Source: JBMNTP01 sp050945795
GTDB taxonomy: Bacteria > Bacillota > Clostridia > Christensenellales > MGBC116941
Length of the DNA stretch: 64,000 nt
Assembly (NCBI GenBank): GCA_050945795.1
Contig: JBMNTP010000007.1
Location: 3,677-67,676, forward strand
Direction: 5' to 3'
The position numbers and the translations under genes are program-made. Below the pieces are notes generated by a model. The model did not search any database and was not told the origin of the DNA. It saw only the letters and a program-made list of their open reading frames with translations. This document shows, one piece after another, positions 8,106-17,945 of this stretch. How positions within the stretch are numbered: the stretch's first letter is position 1; every line of letters begins with the position of its first letter.

Positions 8106-10343
8106 TTATAGCATATTATTAGGGTTGATTTCCAAATCACAAAGAGCGTCTTCCGCACTCATATCCTTAATTGCCTTCATAAGCTCAGCCGCCGCCTTCC
8201 TCGACGCGACGCTGTCCTTAAGCTTTATAAGAGCCTGCGCCCTGTGCCTGCCTTTTATGCGCGATACCGGAGCTGGCGACTCGCCTATATAAAGCAGCTT
8301 ATCCGGCGCATAAGCCGATATTATGCCCTCCGCGACGCGGCGCATCTCAAACGCCGCCTTCTGCGCGCTTATGATGTTTTCAGATGTCGCGAGCGCCCTT
8401 ATAAAAAGCGCGAACGGCGGGAAAATAGCCTTTCTTCTAAGCGCCAGCTCCTTTTCATAAAAAGCCTCATAGTCCTGGCGCGCCGCGCAGGATACGGCGT
8501 AATGCTCCGGTGAAAACGTCTGCACGATTACCTTTCCGGCATCGGCGCGACCCGCCCTGCCCGCTACCTGGGTTATAAGCTGAAATGTTCTCTCGGCGCT
8601 GCGATAATCGGGAAGGTAGAGCATATTATCAGCCGCTATAACGCCTACAAGATTTACATCATGAAAATCCAGACCCTTGGCTATCATCTGCGTACCTACA
8701 AGCACCTGCGCTTCTCCCGCTCCAAACCGGCCTAACAAATCAAGGTGCGCGTCCTTTTTCTGCGTAGTGTCAAAGTCCATGCGTATTACCCGCGTTCCCG
8801 GAAAAGCCTCCAACACCTGCTCCTCTACCTGCTGCGTTCCTATGCCAAAGTGCTTTAGGTACGGCTTTGAGCATTCGGGACATACGCCCGGCACTTCGCT
8901 TTCCTCGCCGCAGTAATGGCAGCGCGCCGCCGACAAATGATACGTCATAGACACATCGCATTGGCCGCACCGCATGACATACCCGCACCCGCGGCACATT
9001 ACAAACGTAGCGTAGCCGCGGCGGTTTAGAAAAAGCATAGCCTGTCTGCCGCTTCTTATGGTATCAAGCAGCGAGGTATAAAGCGCGGCGCTAAAAATAG
9101 AGCGATTACCGCTCTTTATCTCGTCGCGCATGTCAATAACCTCGGTTTTAGGCATAGGCAAGCTATTTACCCGGCAAGGCAGCTCAACAAGACCATACGC
9201 CCCCCTACGGCATTTAAAATACGTCTCTATGCTCGGCGTGGCGCTACCGAGCAGCAACAGCCCGCCGCGAAGCCTCATAGACGCAACGGCAGCGGCGTTG
9301 TAGCGCGGATGCGCGTCGCTGCGGTAGCTGCTTTCGTGTTCCTCGTCGATTACAATAAGCCCAAGGTTATTAACCGGCGCAAAAACTGCCGACCGCGCGC
9401 CTATAACAACCCGTGCCTCTCCTCGCCGTATCCTGCGCCATTCATCAAACCGCTCGCCCGCCGACAGCCTGCTGTGCAACAGAGCGGTATTGTCGCCGAA
9501 TCTGCCCCTGAACCGCTCTATAGCCTGCGGTGTCAGCGATATTTCCGGCACTAGCACAATGGCGCCCTCGCCCCGTTCAAGGCACTTATCTATAAGCGCC
9601 ATGTACACCTCGGTTTTGCCGCTGCCGGTAACGCCGTGCAAAAGAAATGTCTCGCCCGAACCAAGCTTTTTGCATAGCACCGAAACGGCGTTTTGCTGAT
9701 CTTCCGTCAGCTCATGCGTTTTTATATCAAGAACCACGTCCTTATACGGTGTGCGTATGCTCTCCGCCTCAAAAATCTCTACAAGTCCCTTTTCCTCAAG
9801 CCTTCTTACCGCCGCCGCGCCGCCCGGGACATGCTTTGACATTTCGGATATCTTAACATCCCATCCCGGCATAAGCATACGCAGCGCCTCGGCCTGTGCC
9901 GGCGCTTTAATCGTACCCGCTTTAGAGCGCATGCCCTCTATCGCCGCCTCCGCCTCTTCCCTTGTAACAGCAAGCTTTGCCATAAGCACAGACTTGCTCT
10001 TTACTCGTCCTCCCCGCATCTGCGCCGGTATCATAAGCCTTAGCGCCTCGACAAGCAGACAGCCGTATTCCTCTTGCATTTTTTTAGCAAGAAGTATTTG
10101 CTCCGGCAGCAGCACTGTATCTTTATCAATCACCCGAACAATCTTTTTAATGCGCTCCGGAGCCACCGTCGGCTTCGGCTTAACATCCATCACAAAGCCT
10201 TCTTTAGGCCTGTTGCCTCCGCCAAAAGGCACTATAACTCGCGAGCCGGGCAAAACCCGGCTCTCTAGTTCCTCAGGCACGGCGTATTCGTATAGCCTGT
10301 CTATATTCGGATGCGCTATGTCCACAATGACATCAGCAAACAT
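8106..10343 (-). CDS. priA: Primosomal helicase PriA
   Basis: Superfamily 2 helicase that reloads the replisome at stalled forks. The 745 residues include an N-terminal 3' DNA-binding domain, Walker A GVTGSGKTEVY, the DEEH box, a zinc-binding Cys cluster (MCRGCGYVMRCGQCD, then CHYCGEE and CPEC) and the GTQMIAKGLDFHDV helicase motif. Length is normal. The ATG at 10343 has an AGGGTGG site 6-7 nt away; an in-frame GTG at 10352 is less well placed. The gap to def is only 32 nt. Confidence 0.96.
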   Translation of the reverse strand: MFADVIVDIAHPNIDRLYEYAVPEELESRVLPGSRVIVPFGGGNRPKEGFVMDVKPKPTVAPERIKKIVRVIDKDTVLLPEQILLAKKMQEEYGCLLVEALRLMIPAQMRGGRVKSKSVLMAKLAVTREEAEAAIEGMRSKAGTIKAPAQAEALRMLMPGWDVKISEMSKHVPGGAAAVRRLEEKGLVEIFEAESIRTPYKDVVLDIKTHELTEDQQNAVSVLCKKLGSGETFLLHGVTGSGKTEVYMALIDKCLERGEGAIVLVPEISLTPQAIERFRGRFGDNTALLHSRLSAGERFDEWRRIRRGEARVVIGARSAVFAPVNNLGLIVIDEEHESSYRSDAHPRYNAAAVASMRLRGGLLLLGSATPSIETYFKCRRGAYGLVELPCRVNSLPMPKTEVIDMRDEIKSGNRSIFSAALYTSLLDTIRSGRQAMLFLNRRGYATFVMCRGCGYVMRCGQCDVSMTYHLSAARCHYCGEESEVPGVCPECSKPYLKHFGIGTQQVEEQVLEAFPGTRVIRMDFDTTQKKDAHLDLLGRFGAGEAQVLVGTQMIAKGLDFHDVNLVGVIAADNMLYLPDYRSAERTFQLITQVAGRAGRADAGKVIVQTFSPEHYAVSCAARQDYEAFYEKELALRRKAIFPPFALFIRALATSENIISAQKAAFEMRRVAEGIISAYAPDKLLYIGESPAPVSRIKGRHRAQALIKLKDSVASRKAAAELMKAIKDMSAEDALCDLEINPNNML

Positions 10344-10391
10344 CTTAACCACCCTTCAAAGAATCCCGCACCGCCACGCGCAGGAGAAACA

Positions 10392-11573
10392 TTAAAATAT
10401 TGCGTGAAGCTCGTCCAAAATACGGTCGGCAACTTCTATTTTAAGTCCTTCAATCCGTATAGAACCGCTTTCGCTTATAAGCGTAACCTTGTTTGTATCA
10501 ACATCGAAACCCGCGCCCGGCTCCCTGACGTCGTTTGCCGCTATCATGTCAAGCCCCTTCTTTTTAAGCTTGTCCCAGGCATAGCCTATTACATCGTCGG
10601 TCTCGGCGGCGAAGCCTATAAGCTTTTGCCCCTTTTTAGCCGCCGACAGCGCCTTTAATATGTCCGGCGTTTCTATAAGCTCAATATGTGCGGCATCGCC
10701 GGTCTTTTTGATTTTGCGCTCCGAAAGCTTTGCCGGCCGGTAATCGGCGGGCGCTGCCGCCATAACAACGGCATCGCATGACTCAAACGCCTCTTTACAG
10801 GCGTGAAGCATCTCATCCGTTGTTTCTGCTATAACAAGCTTAACACCCGCCGGCGGCTTTAGCGCGACAGGGCCTGATACCAGCGTTACATCCGCGCCTC
10901 TTGCTTTTGCCGCCTCGGCGAGCGCGTATCCCATCTTGCCGGAGGATTTGTTTGAAATAAACCTTATAGGATCTATCTGCTCTCTTGTCGGCCCCGCCGT
11001 TATAAGCAAATGCTTTCCTGAAAAATCATTCTTTATATTAAGCGCCTTTAAAGCCGCCTCAACTATCTGCTCCGGCTCCGCCAGCCTGCCCGCTCCGATA
11101 TCGCCGCAGGCTAGCATACCGCTTCCCGGCTCTACTATATGAGCGCCGCGCCTTTTAAGCGTTTCTATGTTTTGCCTTACCGCCTCATGCTCATACATCT
11201 TTGTATTCATCGCCGGTGCTATAACCAAAGGCGCGCGCGTTGCCATAACTGTTGTTGAAAGCATGTTGTCGGCTATACCAAGCGCCATTTTGCCTATTAT
11301 ATTTGCCGTTGCCGGTGCTATAATAAAAACATCTGCCCGCTTTGCCAGCGCTATATGTTCAACATCCCAGTCGCCGCGCTGAAACATATCGCAGGCGACG
11401 GGGTTTTTGGTTATTGTCTCAAGCGTAAGCGGGGTAATGAATTCTTTGGCGGCATCCGTCATAATCACAAAAACATCCAGTCCCGCCTTTGTAAGGCGAC
11501 TGGATATTTCGGCCGCCTTGTAAGCGGCAATACCGCCGCTTATCCCTAATACAGCGGCTTTTTTTGTGTTCAT
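10392..11573 (-). CDS. coaBC: Bifunctional phosphopantothenoylcysteine decarboxylase/ligase
   Basis: Joins cysteine to 4'-phosphopantothenate and decarboxylates the product in coenzyme A synthesis. The 393 residues show the FMN-binding decarboxylase half (GISGGIAAYKAAEI at the start, APATANIIGKMALGIADN, the AMNTKMYEH substrate clamp) and the synthetase half (SSGKMGYALAEAA, AAPADYRP and a late KKKGLDMIAAND). Both halves look complete, so the protein should be bifunctional. It begins 1 nt after the rpoZ stop. Confidence 0.96.
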   Translation of the reverse strand: MNTKKAAVLGISGGIAAYKAAEISSRLTKAGLDVFVIMTDAAKEFITPLTLETITKNPVACDMFQRGDWDVEHIALAKRADVFIIAPATANIIGKMALGIADNMLSTTVMATRAPLVIAPAMNTKMYEHEAVRQNIETLKRRGAHIVEPGSGMLACGDIGAGRLAEPEQIVEAALKALNIKNDFSGKHLLITAGPTREQIDPIRFISNKSSGKMGYALAEAAKARGADVTLVSGPVALKPPAGVKLVIAETTDEMLHACKEAFESCDAVVMAAAPADYRPAKLSERKIKKTGDAAHIELIETPDILKALSAAKKGQKLIGFAAETDDVIGYAWDKLKKKGLDMIAANDVREPGAGFDVDTNKVTLISESGSIRIEGLKIEVADRILDELHAIF

Positions 11574-11574
11574 T

Positions 11575-11778
11575 TTATTTTTTCTCCTGTGCCGGTAGAT
11601 ATTTCACCTTATTATCGTATATTTCCATTATAGCGATGGTTACCGGCTTATTGCTTTCCGATTCAACAAGCGGTTCCTCTCCCGCAACAAGCTGCCTCGC
11701 CCTCTTGGCCGTTTCAACAACCAGAGTGTAGCGGCAGTCTACTTTTTCAATAAGCTCATCGAGCGGCGGATAAATCAT
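11575..11778 (-). CDS. rpoZ: RNA polymerase omega subunit
   Basis: Small subunit that helps assemble and stabilise RNA polymerase by clasping beta-prime. The 67 residues have the PPLDELIEKVDCRYTLV start and the AKRARQL helix, followed by a short acidic stretch and a NKPVTIAIMEI segment, as in Firmicutes omega. It sits directly between gmk (4-nt ATGA overlap) and coaBC, the position seen across Firmicutes. Confidence 0.93.
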   Translation of the reverse strand: MIYPPLDELIEKVDCRYTLVVETAKRARQLVAGEEPLVESESNKPVTIAIMEIYDNKVKYLPAQEKK

Positions 11779-12395
11779 AATTTGCCTCCGTTTTTAAGAT
11801 ATTTGCCTATCCCCTTATTCCGTTCCACCTTAAGCGCCTCGGCCTTAAGTATGGTTTCAATGTCCTCTATAGCTTTATCAACATCGCTATTTATAACGAC
11901 ATAATCATACTCTTCCAATATGTCTATTTCCTGCTTGCCTATTTCAATCCTGTTTTCCATGTCTTCCTGGCCGTTTACGCCTCTGGCCTCTATGCGCTCT
12001 TTTAGCGCCTCCATGGTAGGCGGCAACAGGAATATGAAAACGCCGTTTTGTATTTTATTTATAAGCGACGTCGCACCCTGTACGTCAATCTCAAGAATAA
12101 CGTTGTTGCCTTCGCAAATCGCCTCTTCAACAAAATCGCATGGTGTGCCGTAATAATGGCCGTGAACCTTGGCGTATTCAAGCAGCTTATCCCTTTGTAT
12201 AAGCGACTGAAACTCCTCATCCGACACAAAAAAGTAGCTCTTGCCTTCTATCTCATTTGGGCGCTTGGGCCTTGTGGTAACCGAAACCGACAGCTTAAAC
12301 TCCGGATTTCTTTCAACCAACCTATCAACCACCGTTCCCTTTCCAACCGCGGAAGGGCCGGATATTATAATCGGAAAACCAATACGCTCAAACAT
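11775..12395 (-). CDS. gmk: Guanylate kinase
   Basis: Phosphorylates GMP to GDP with ATP. The 206 residues contain the P-loop GPSAVGKG (13-20), the GMP-binding VSVTTRPKRPNE and GKSYFFVSDEEF segments and the DVQGA motif. I chose the ATG at 12395 (MFERIGF), with TGGAG 8 nt upstream; the in-frame GTG at 12404 lies too close to that site. Together with guaB elsewhere in the window it covers two steps of GTP synthesis. Confidence 0.96.
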   Translation of the reverse strand: MFERIGFPIIISGPSAVGKGTVVDRLVERNPEFKLSVSVTTRPKRPNEIEGKSYFFVSDEEFQSLIQRDKLLEYAKVHGHYYGTPCDFVEEAICEGNNVILEIDVQGATSLINKIQNGVFIFLLPPTMEALKERIEARGVNGQEDMENRIEIGKQEIDILEEYDYVVINSDVDKAIEDIETILKAEALKVERNKGIGKYLKNGGKL

Positions 12396-12418
12396 ATCTC
12401 TCACTCCATTCGCAATAA

Positions 12419-12682
12419 TTATTCGTCAATATCATCGTTATCTCGCGAATCAAGCCTGTTGGCCACCGTTTCCGGCTGCACCGCCGAAAGTATAACGTGA
12501 TCGCTGTCCATCATTATAACCGCGCGCGTGCGTCTGCCGTATGTCGCATCGATAAGCATACCGCGGTCGCGAGCCTCCTGTATTATGCGCTTAATAGGCG
12601 CAGATTCAGGGCTAACAATAGCTATAAGCCTGTTGGCCGAAACTATGTTGCCAAAGCCAATATTAATGAGTTTTATGCTCAT
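12419..12682 (-). CDS. remA: RemA-like DUF370 regulator
   Basis: DUF370 protein; in Bacillus subtilis RemA is a DNA-binding activator of biofilm matrix and osmoprotection genes that forms rings. The 87 residues begin KLINIGFGNIVSANRLIAIV and contain the conserved DATYGRRTRAVIMMDSDH core, with an acidic C-terminal tail. The core matches the family well; the regulon in this organism is unknown. It lies between yicC and gmk, its usual place in Firmicutes. Confidence 0.93.
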   Translation of the reverse strand: MSIKLINIGFGNIVSANRLIAIVSPESAPIKRIIQEARDRGMLIDATYGRRTRAVIMMDSDHVILSAVQPETVANRLDSRDNDDIDE

Positions 12683-12694
12683 TTCGCCAACCCC

Positions 12695-13573
12695 TTATTC
12701 AATATTCTGTACTTGTTCACGCATCTTCTCTAATTCGCACTTAATCTTAACAACGGTATTGGTTATTTCGACATCGTTCGCTTTAGAGCCGATGGTGTTG
12801 GTCTCCCTGTTCATTTCCTGAAGTGTAAAGTCCAGCTTCTTGCCAACAGCGCCCTCTTGCGCCATGGCCGATTCAAACTGTGATATATGGCTGTTTAGCC
12901 GCACAAGCTCCTCATCTATATTGCTTCTATCGGCAAACAATGCTATTTCATTCGCTAGCCGCGCCTCATCCATCGCCACAACGCCATCTAGCATATCTTT
13001 TATTCTCTGCTCAAGCTTAAGTTTATATTCTATAGGTACTTGCGGCGCACGCTCGGATATAGCTCCCGTTAAAGACGACACCTCTTTTAGCCTCGCCAAA
13101 AGATCCTCCCGTAGCTTATCGCCCTCCGCCGCCCTCATAGCGCGCATGCCTTCAAGCGCCGCCTCACATGCCTCGGCGCATAGCAGTTCAATCGCCTCTC
13201 GATCCTCATCCTCCTCTACGACAGAAAAAACATCCGGCATTTTCAGCGCGTCTGTTACCGCGAGGTCGTCTGGCAGGCCATTTTGCTCGGCTAGCAGCCG
13301 CATAGCCGCGACGTATTCTCTAAAAAGCGCCGGATCCGGCACAACCTTTCTCGTGTCGTCGCGGTTGTTTATATAATTAAGATAAACATCAACATGCCCG
13401 CGATGCAGCGCCGCTCCTATCTGCTTGCGCAATTTATTCTCTAAAAACGACAAAAATCGCGGTAGCCGCATGCTTACATCGAGATATCGATGGTTGACGC
13501 TCTTAAGCTCTATGCTTATTTCGCGCCCCTCTTTCCCTGCGGCACCGGAGCCATAACCCGTCATTGATTGCAT
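12695..13573 (-). CDS. yicC: YicC/YloC-type endoribonuclease
   Basis: The family is an RNase implicated in small-RNA and mRNA turnover. The 292 residues start QSMTGYG, carry the SVNHRYLDVSMRLPR motif near the N-terminus and end in the conserved DFTLQEMNRETNTIGSKAND segment. The ATG at 13573 is preferred over an in-frame ATG at 13612 because the MTGYG start is a family hallmark and the upstream codons overlap the -10 promoter element. It is the first gene of the super-operon that runs to thiN. Confidence 0.93.
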   Translation of the reverse strand: MQSMTGYGSGAAGKEGREISIELKSVNHRYLDVSMRLPRFLSFLENKLRKQIGAALHRGHVDVYLNYINNRDDTRKVVPDPALFREYVAAMRLLAEQNGLPDDLAVTDALKMPDVFSVVEEDEDREAIELLCAEACEAALEGMRAMRAAEGDKLREDLLARLKEVSSLTGAISERAPQVPIEYKLKLEQRIKDMLDGVVAMDEARLANEIALFADRSNIDEELVRLNSHISQFESAMAQEGAVGKKLDFTLQEMNRETNTIGSKANDVEITNTVVKIKCELEKMREQVQNIE

Positions 13574-13610
13574 TTTTTCACTTCTTTCACAGCCTAAATC
13601 CTGTTTTGTC

Positions 13611-13619
13611 ATTATAACA
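13611..13619 (-). promoter_or_regulatory. Extended -10 promoter of the yicC super-operon
   Basis: The minus strand reads TGTTATAAT, a perfect -10 with the TGn extension, 37 nt before the yicC ATG. The -35 position at 17 nt is poor (GTGTGT), as is common for extended -10 promoters. No other strong promoter is seen upstream of the run of genes to its left. Confidence 0.7.
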
Positions 13620-13724
13620 CATTTTTAATATTTACACACTTTTTTATTACATTTCGCTCACAATTCGCCGCTGCCAGCATGAAGCCACGCATATTGATGG
13701 CTATTGTACATATTCATCTTCATT

Positions 13725-15689
13725 TTACCCTAAAAGGTTTATGAGTTTTTCCTCGTCTAAAATTTCAATGCCCAGCGCCAGCGCCCTTTCAAGCTTTGAG
13801 CCCGCCTTTTCCCCCGCCAAAAGATAATCGGTATTTTTGCTTACCGATGAGGATACCTTGCCTCCCTCTCCGGTTATCAGCTTTTCAAAATGCTGCCTAG
13901 GCTTAGAAAGAGTGCCGGTTATAACAAAGCTTTTGCCTAAAAGCGCGCTGCCCGTCGCCGCCTCGCCGCCGCCCGGCCTTACTCCCAGCCGCAGCAGCCT
14001 GTCTATATGCGCAGCGTTGCCGTCATCTAGGAAAAATCCGACGATGGACGCGGCGGTAATATCGCCTATGTCGTCAAGCTCAACAAGCTCTGTTTCTTTC
14101 GCCCGTCTTAATTCGTCCAGCGAGCCGAACCTTTCTGCCAGATCGTGCGCCGTCTTTCGCCCGACATTAGGTATACCGATAGCGTTTATAAACGCCGCCA
14201 GCGTGCAGCCTTTGCTTTTTTCGAGAGCGTCTGTAAGGTTTTTAACCTTCTTTTCGCCCCATCCCCTCATCTGAACAAGCTTGACTGTATCAATCTCATA
14301 AAGATCTGCTGCGTTTCTTAAATTAAATTCATCAAAAAACAGCTCAATGCTTTTTTCATTAAGCGTTTCTATATTCATAGCCTCCCGGCTGGCAAAATGC
14401 ACGACCCTCGCCACCACCTGCGGACGGCAATCCTTGTCGTTTAGGCAGAACAAATTAGCCCCCCGCTCCTCCAAAACGCTCTGACATTCGGGACAAACCT
14501 CCGGCTTTTCAATTTCGCCTTCGCCATCCCCCGCCGTTCCTGTGATTTCTGGTATAACGTCATTTGAGCGGCGCACCCATACCGTACAACCATGCTTTAT
14601 GCCCTTGCGCCTTAGCTCTCCGTAGTTGTTGAGCGTCGCCGCCTTTACGGTAACGCCGCCTATATCAACCGGCTCTATGTTAGCTAGCGGCGTAAGCTTG
14701 CCGGTGCGCCCTACTCCCCATGTAACCTTAATTAGCTTTGAGCTCATTTCAAGCGCCTCGAATTTATAAGCTATCGCCCAGCGCGGGAATCTGTCGGTAT
14801 AGCCAAGCGCCTGCCTTAAAGCAATGCTGTCCACTTTTATAACAAGCCCGTCTATAAGATAATCAAGCTCGTCACGCTCCGCCTCCGCCTTTGACAACTC
14901 TAAAATAAGCTCCTCAGCCTTTTTAAACGATTTGAAATAGTCTGATACCGGAAAGCCGCAGCCAATTATAAATTCCATCATATCGGTATAGGTCGAAAAC
15001 TGCGGTCTGCCCTCAATAAAGCCTATATTATAGAAAAAAGCGTCGAGCTTTCGCGCCGCCGTAACTCTCGGATCAAGGTTTCTAAGAGCGCCCGCCGCCC
15101 CGTTTCTGGCGTTTTTTAATGGTTCCGCCGCCGTTTTGTTATAATCCTCCAATACCGACAGCCTCATAAAGCACTCGCCATGTATCTCCATTCGCCCTTT
15201 AAAAGGTATAGCGCGCGGTATATCGGCTATCGTCTTTACCTGCTCAAGTATAACCTCGCCAACGCTGCCGTCCCCCCTTGTAGCCGCCTGCTCAAGCTTT
15301 CCATCCGAGTATGTCAGGTTTATGCTTAAACCGTCCAGCTTATGCTCTAGCGTATAAAGAGACGGCGAAAGCCCGGCCGCCTCCCGCGCCTTTTCGGTCT
15401 TTTGAACCCATGCTGTGACTTCCTCTTTGCTTTTGCGTTTATCCATGCTCCACAGCCGCGCCAGATGCCGGTGCTTGGCGAAAACGGCAAGAGGAGCCGC
15501 CCCTACACTTTGCGTAGGCGAATCCTCCAATATAACTCCCGTCTCTTTTTCAAGCTCTAGCAGCTTGTCAAACAGCGCGTCGTATTCCGCGTCCGGCTTT
15601 AAAGGAGCGTCGAGCGCGTAATAAGCGTATGCCAGTTTATTAAGCTCATCAACAAGCTCTCGCATGTTTTCCATACGATAAATCCTCAT
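13725..15689 (-). CDS. ligA: NAD-dependent DNA ligase
   Basis: Seals nicks during replication and repair using NAD. The 654 residues hold the Ia and adenylation domains with catalytic Lys117 in HKLDGL, the OB fold, a zinc finger (CPEC, then C and C in LFCLNDKDC), helix-hairpin-helix repeats (NVGRKTA, ELDDIG) and a C-terminal BRCT domain (about 577-654). The ATG at 15689 overlaps the pcrA stop by 4 nt; the ATG at 15674 is an alternative with a better placed GAGG. Confidence 0.97.
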   Translation of the reverse strand: MRIYRMENMRELVDELNKLAYAYYALDAPLKPDAEYDALFDKLLELEKETGVILEDSPTQSVGAAPLAVFAKHRHLARLWSMDKRKSKEEVTAWVQKTEKAREAAGLSPSLYTLEHKLDGLSINLTYSDGKLEQAATRGDGSVGEVILEQVKTIADIPRAIPFKGRMEIHGECFMRLSVLEDYNKTAAEPLKNARNGAAGALRNLDPRVTAARKLDAFFYNIGFIEGRPQFSTYTDMMEFIIGCGFPVSDYFKSFKKAEELILELSKAEAERDELDYLIDGLVIKVDSIALRQALGYTDRFPRWAIAYKFEALEMSSKLIKVTWGVGRTGKLTPLANIEPVDIGGVTVKAATLNNYGELRRKGIKHGCTVWVRRSNDVIPEITGTAGDGEGEIEKPEVCPECQSVLEERGANLFCLNDKDCRPQVVARVVHFASREAMNIETLNEKSIELFFDEFNLRNAADLYEIDTVKLVQMRGWGEKKVKNLTDALEKSKGCTLAAFINAIGIPNVGRKTAHDLAERFGSLDELRRAKETELVELDDIGDITAASIVGFFLDDGNAAHIDRLLRLGVRPGGGEAATGSALLGKSFVITGTLSKPRQHFEKLITGEGGKVSSSVSKNTDYLLAGEKAGSKLERALALGIEILDEEKLINLLG

Positions 15690-17863
15690 CCTATAATTTT
15701 CATAGGCGCGTAAGCGGCCATAAGCTTTTTGATGCCCTGCCCGCCAAACGCCACAGATACCATCATATTATCCCCATTACCGCTCACCGCGATAACAGTT
15801 CCCTCACCAAATTTATCATGCATAACCTTAGATGACACCTTAAAGCTGCCGGCAGACACTTTTTTAGGCTGCACAGCCGGCGGCCGATGCACAGAGCCCC
15901 ACGACTCCTGCCTCGTCCGCGGCGCGCTCGCAGATGTTACAACGCTCTTAGATGCCGCCGCAACTTCAATCAGGCTGTCGTCTATCTCTGCTAAAAACCT
16001 TGAAGGAAGGTTATACATTGTGCTGCCGAACAGCATTCTTAAAGCGGCATAAGACAGAAATATCCGCTGCTCCGCCCTTGTTATGCCGACATAGCACAGC
16101 CGCCTTTCCTCCTCAAGCTTGTCCTCATCATGCAACGAGCGGCTGGACGGGAAAATATTTTCCTCCATCCCCGCAATAAATACAACGGGAAACTCCAGCC
16201 CCTTAGCCGAATGCAACGTCATCAGCGAGACGCCCTTTTTGCCTTCCATGCTGTCAATATCGCTTATAAGGGCGATGTTATCGAGGTAGTCTCCGAGCGA
16301 AGCCTCCTCACCTGCCGCCTGCTCAAACTCTGAAACGGCGCCGAGAAATTCCTTAACGTTTTCAGCCTTCATTCTGTTTTCTTCGCTGTTTTGATACTGC
16401 TCTAAAAATGCAGTAGCGTCTATCAGACGTGAAACAAATTCCGAAGGCGGTTGCGTCGCGGCTAAAGGTATTAGCTCGCTCATAAGCTCGGCGAATTTTC
16501 CTACCGACCGCTTCGCCGCCGTTTTAAGCGGCAGCTCTTCATATGAAAGTATGGTGGCGAAAAGCGGCTCGCCGCGCTGCTCTGAGAGCCTTGTAAGCTC
16601 GGAGATAGTAGTATTGCCTATGCCGCGCCTTGGCACATTTATAATCCGCCTAAGGCTTATCTCATCCGCCGGATTCACGCAGCAGCGCATATACGCTACT
16701 ATATCTTTTATCTCACGCCTGTCATAGAACTTCATGCCGCCGTACACGCTGTACGGTATGCCGTAGCGCATAAGCGTTTCTTCAATAACACGCGACTGCG
16801 CGTTCATACGGTATAAAATAGCGAAGTCCTCAAGCGCCCTGCCCTCGTTGTTCATAAGATAGTCGATTATCTCGCATATAAACACCGCCTCGGCGCGCTC
16901 GTCCGATGCCTTTATAACGCCAATCTTCTCTCCGCTGCCGGAATCTGTCCAAAGCTTTTTTTGCTTTCTTCCTGTATTGTTGCATATAACGCAATTAGCC
17001 GCCGACAGTATATTGCCGCTGCTCCTGTAATTCTGCTCAAGCCTTATGACCTTGGCGGAAGGGAAATCCTTCTCAAAGTCAAGTATGTTTCTTATATTTG
17101 CTCCGCGCCAGCCGTAAATAGACTGATCGTCGTCACCTACAACGCATATATTGCCATGCCCCTTAGCAAGCAGCTTAACCATCATATATTGCGTATGGTT
17201 TGTATCCTGGTATTCATCGACAAGTATATATCTAAACTGCCCTGCGTACTTTTGGGCTATATCCTCATGCTCTCTTAAAAGGCGCAGCCCGCATACCAGT
17301 AAATCGTCAAAATCCAGCGCGTTTGAAGCCTTCAGCTTTTGTGAATACCTCTCAAATACGCTTCTTACCTCATCGGCAATAGGGTTAAAGCTGTTATCAA
17401 GCGCCCATTCATCCGGCGTTTGGAATTTGTTTTTAGCATCGCTTATCCTGCTCTTTATGTCCCTTGGCTCGTAATAGTCTTCGCTTAGCCCCAGCTCTTT
17501 AAGGCATTCTTTTATCACCGACATCTGATCGGAATCGTCATATATGGAAAAATTTTTTTCATAGCCCAGCTTTTCGATATCTCTTTGCAGTATCCTAACG
17601 CAAAAGCTGTGAAATGTGCTGGCCCAAACTCCGCGTCCCGAGCCTGTAAGCGCGGCTATTCTTTCTTTCATTTCGGCGGCTGCCTTGTTTGTAAACGTTA
17701 AAGCAAGTATCTGCCACGGCGGCACGCCTTCTTCAATCAGCCGCGCGATGCGGTACGTAAGTACTCGGGTTTTGCCGGAACCGGCGCCGGCAAGTATAAG
17801 CAAAGGCCCGTCCCCATGCTCAACCGCCAGCCTTTGCATTTTGTTCAATCCGCCTAAATCCAT
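15686..17863 (-). CDS. pcrA: ATP-dependent DNA helicase PcrA/UvrD
   Basis: Superfamily 1A 3'-5' helicase in repair and replication restart. The 725 residues carry Walker A AGAGSGKT (25-32), VDEYQDTN, VVGDDDQSIYGWRGA, QNYRSS, LMTLHSAKGLEF and YVGITRAEQR, with a C-terminal Tudor-like tail (about 660-725) that in PcrA binds RNA polymerase. Operon with ligA downstream, overlapping by 4 nt. Its GGAGG site is only a few bases behind a terminator-like hairpin. Confidence 0.96.
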   Translation of the reverse strand: MDLGGLNKMQRLAVEHGDGPLLILAGAGSGKTRVLTYRIARLIEEGVPPWQILALTFTNKAAAEMKERIAALTGSGRGVWASTFHSFCVRILQRDIEKLGYEKNFSIYDDSDQMSVIKECLKELGLSEDYYEPRDIKSRISDAKNKFQTPDEWALDNSFNPIADEVRSVFERYSQKLKASNALDFDDLLVCGLRLLREHEDIAQKYAGQFRYILVDEYQDTNHTQYMMVKLLAKGHGNICVVGDDDQSIYGWRGANIRNILDFEKDFPSAKVIRLEQNYRSSGNILSAANCVICNNTGRKQKKLWTDSGSGEKIGVIKASDERAEAVFICEIIDYLMNNEGRALEDFAILYRMNAQSRVIEETLMRYGIPYSVYGGMKFYDRREIKDIVAYMRCCVNPADEISLRRIINVPRRGIGNTTISELTRLSEQRGEPLFATILSYEELPLKTAAKRSVGKFAELMSELIPLAATQPPSEFVSRLIDATAFLEQYQNSEENRMKAENVKEFLGAVSEFEQAAGEEASLGDYLDNIALISDIDSMEGKKGVSLMTLHSAKGLEFPVVFIAGMEENIFPSSRSLHDEDKLEEERRLCYVGITRAEQRIFLSYAALRMLFGSTMYNLPSRFLAEIDDSLIEVAAASKSVVTSASAPRTRQESWGSVHRPPAVQPKKVSAGSFKVSSKVMHDKFGEGTVIAVSGNGDNMMVSVAFGGQGIKKLMAAYAPMKIIG

Positions 17864-17878
17864 TCTTCCTCCGTTGTT

Positions 17879-17904
17879 AAAAGGCCCTCTTAGAAAAGAG
17901 AGCC
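17879..17904 (-). terminator. Hairpin with short U tract between yerC and pcrA
   Basis: On the minus strand GGCTCTC pairs with GAGGGCC (7 bp including one G-U) around an 8-nt loop and is followed by TTTT. It lies after the YerC stop and directly before the pcrA ribosome site, leaving no room for a promoter between it and pcrA. Confidence 0.6.
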
Positions 17905-17945
17905 GGGTATATTTCTCGTTATGGCATTAGCTAAAACCGGCATTA

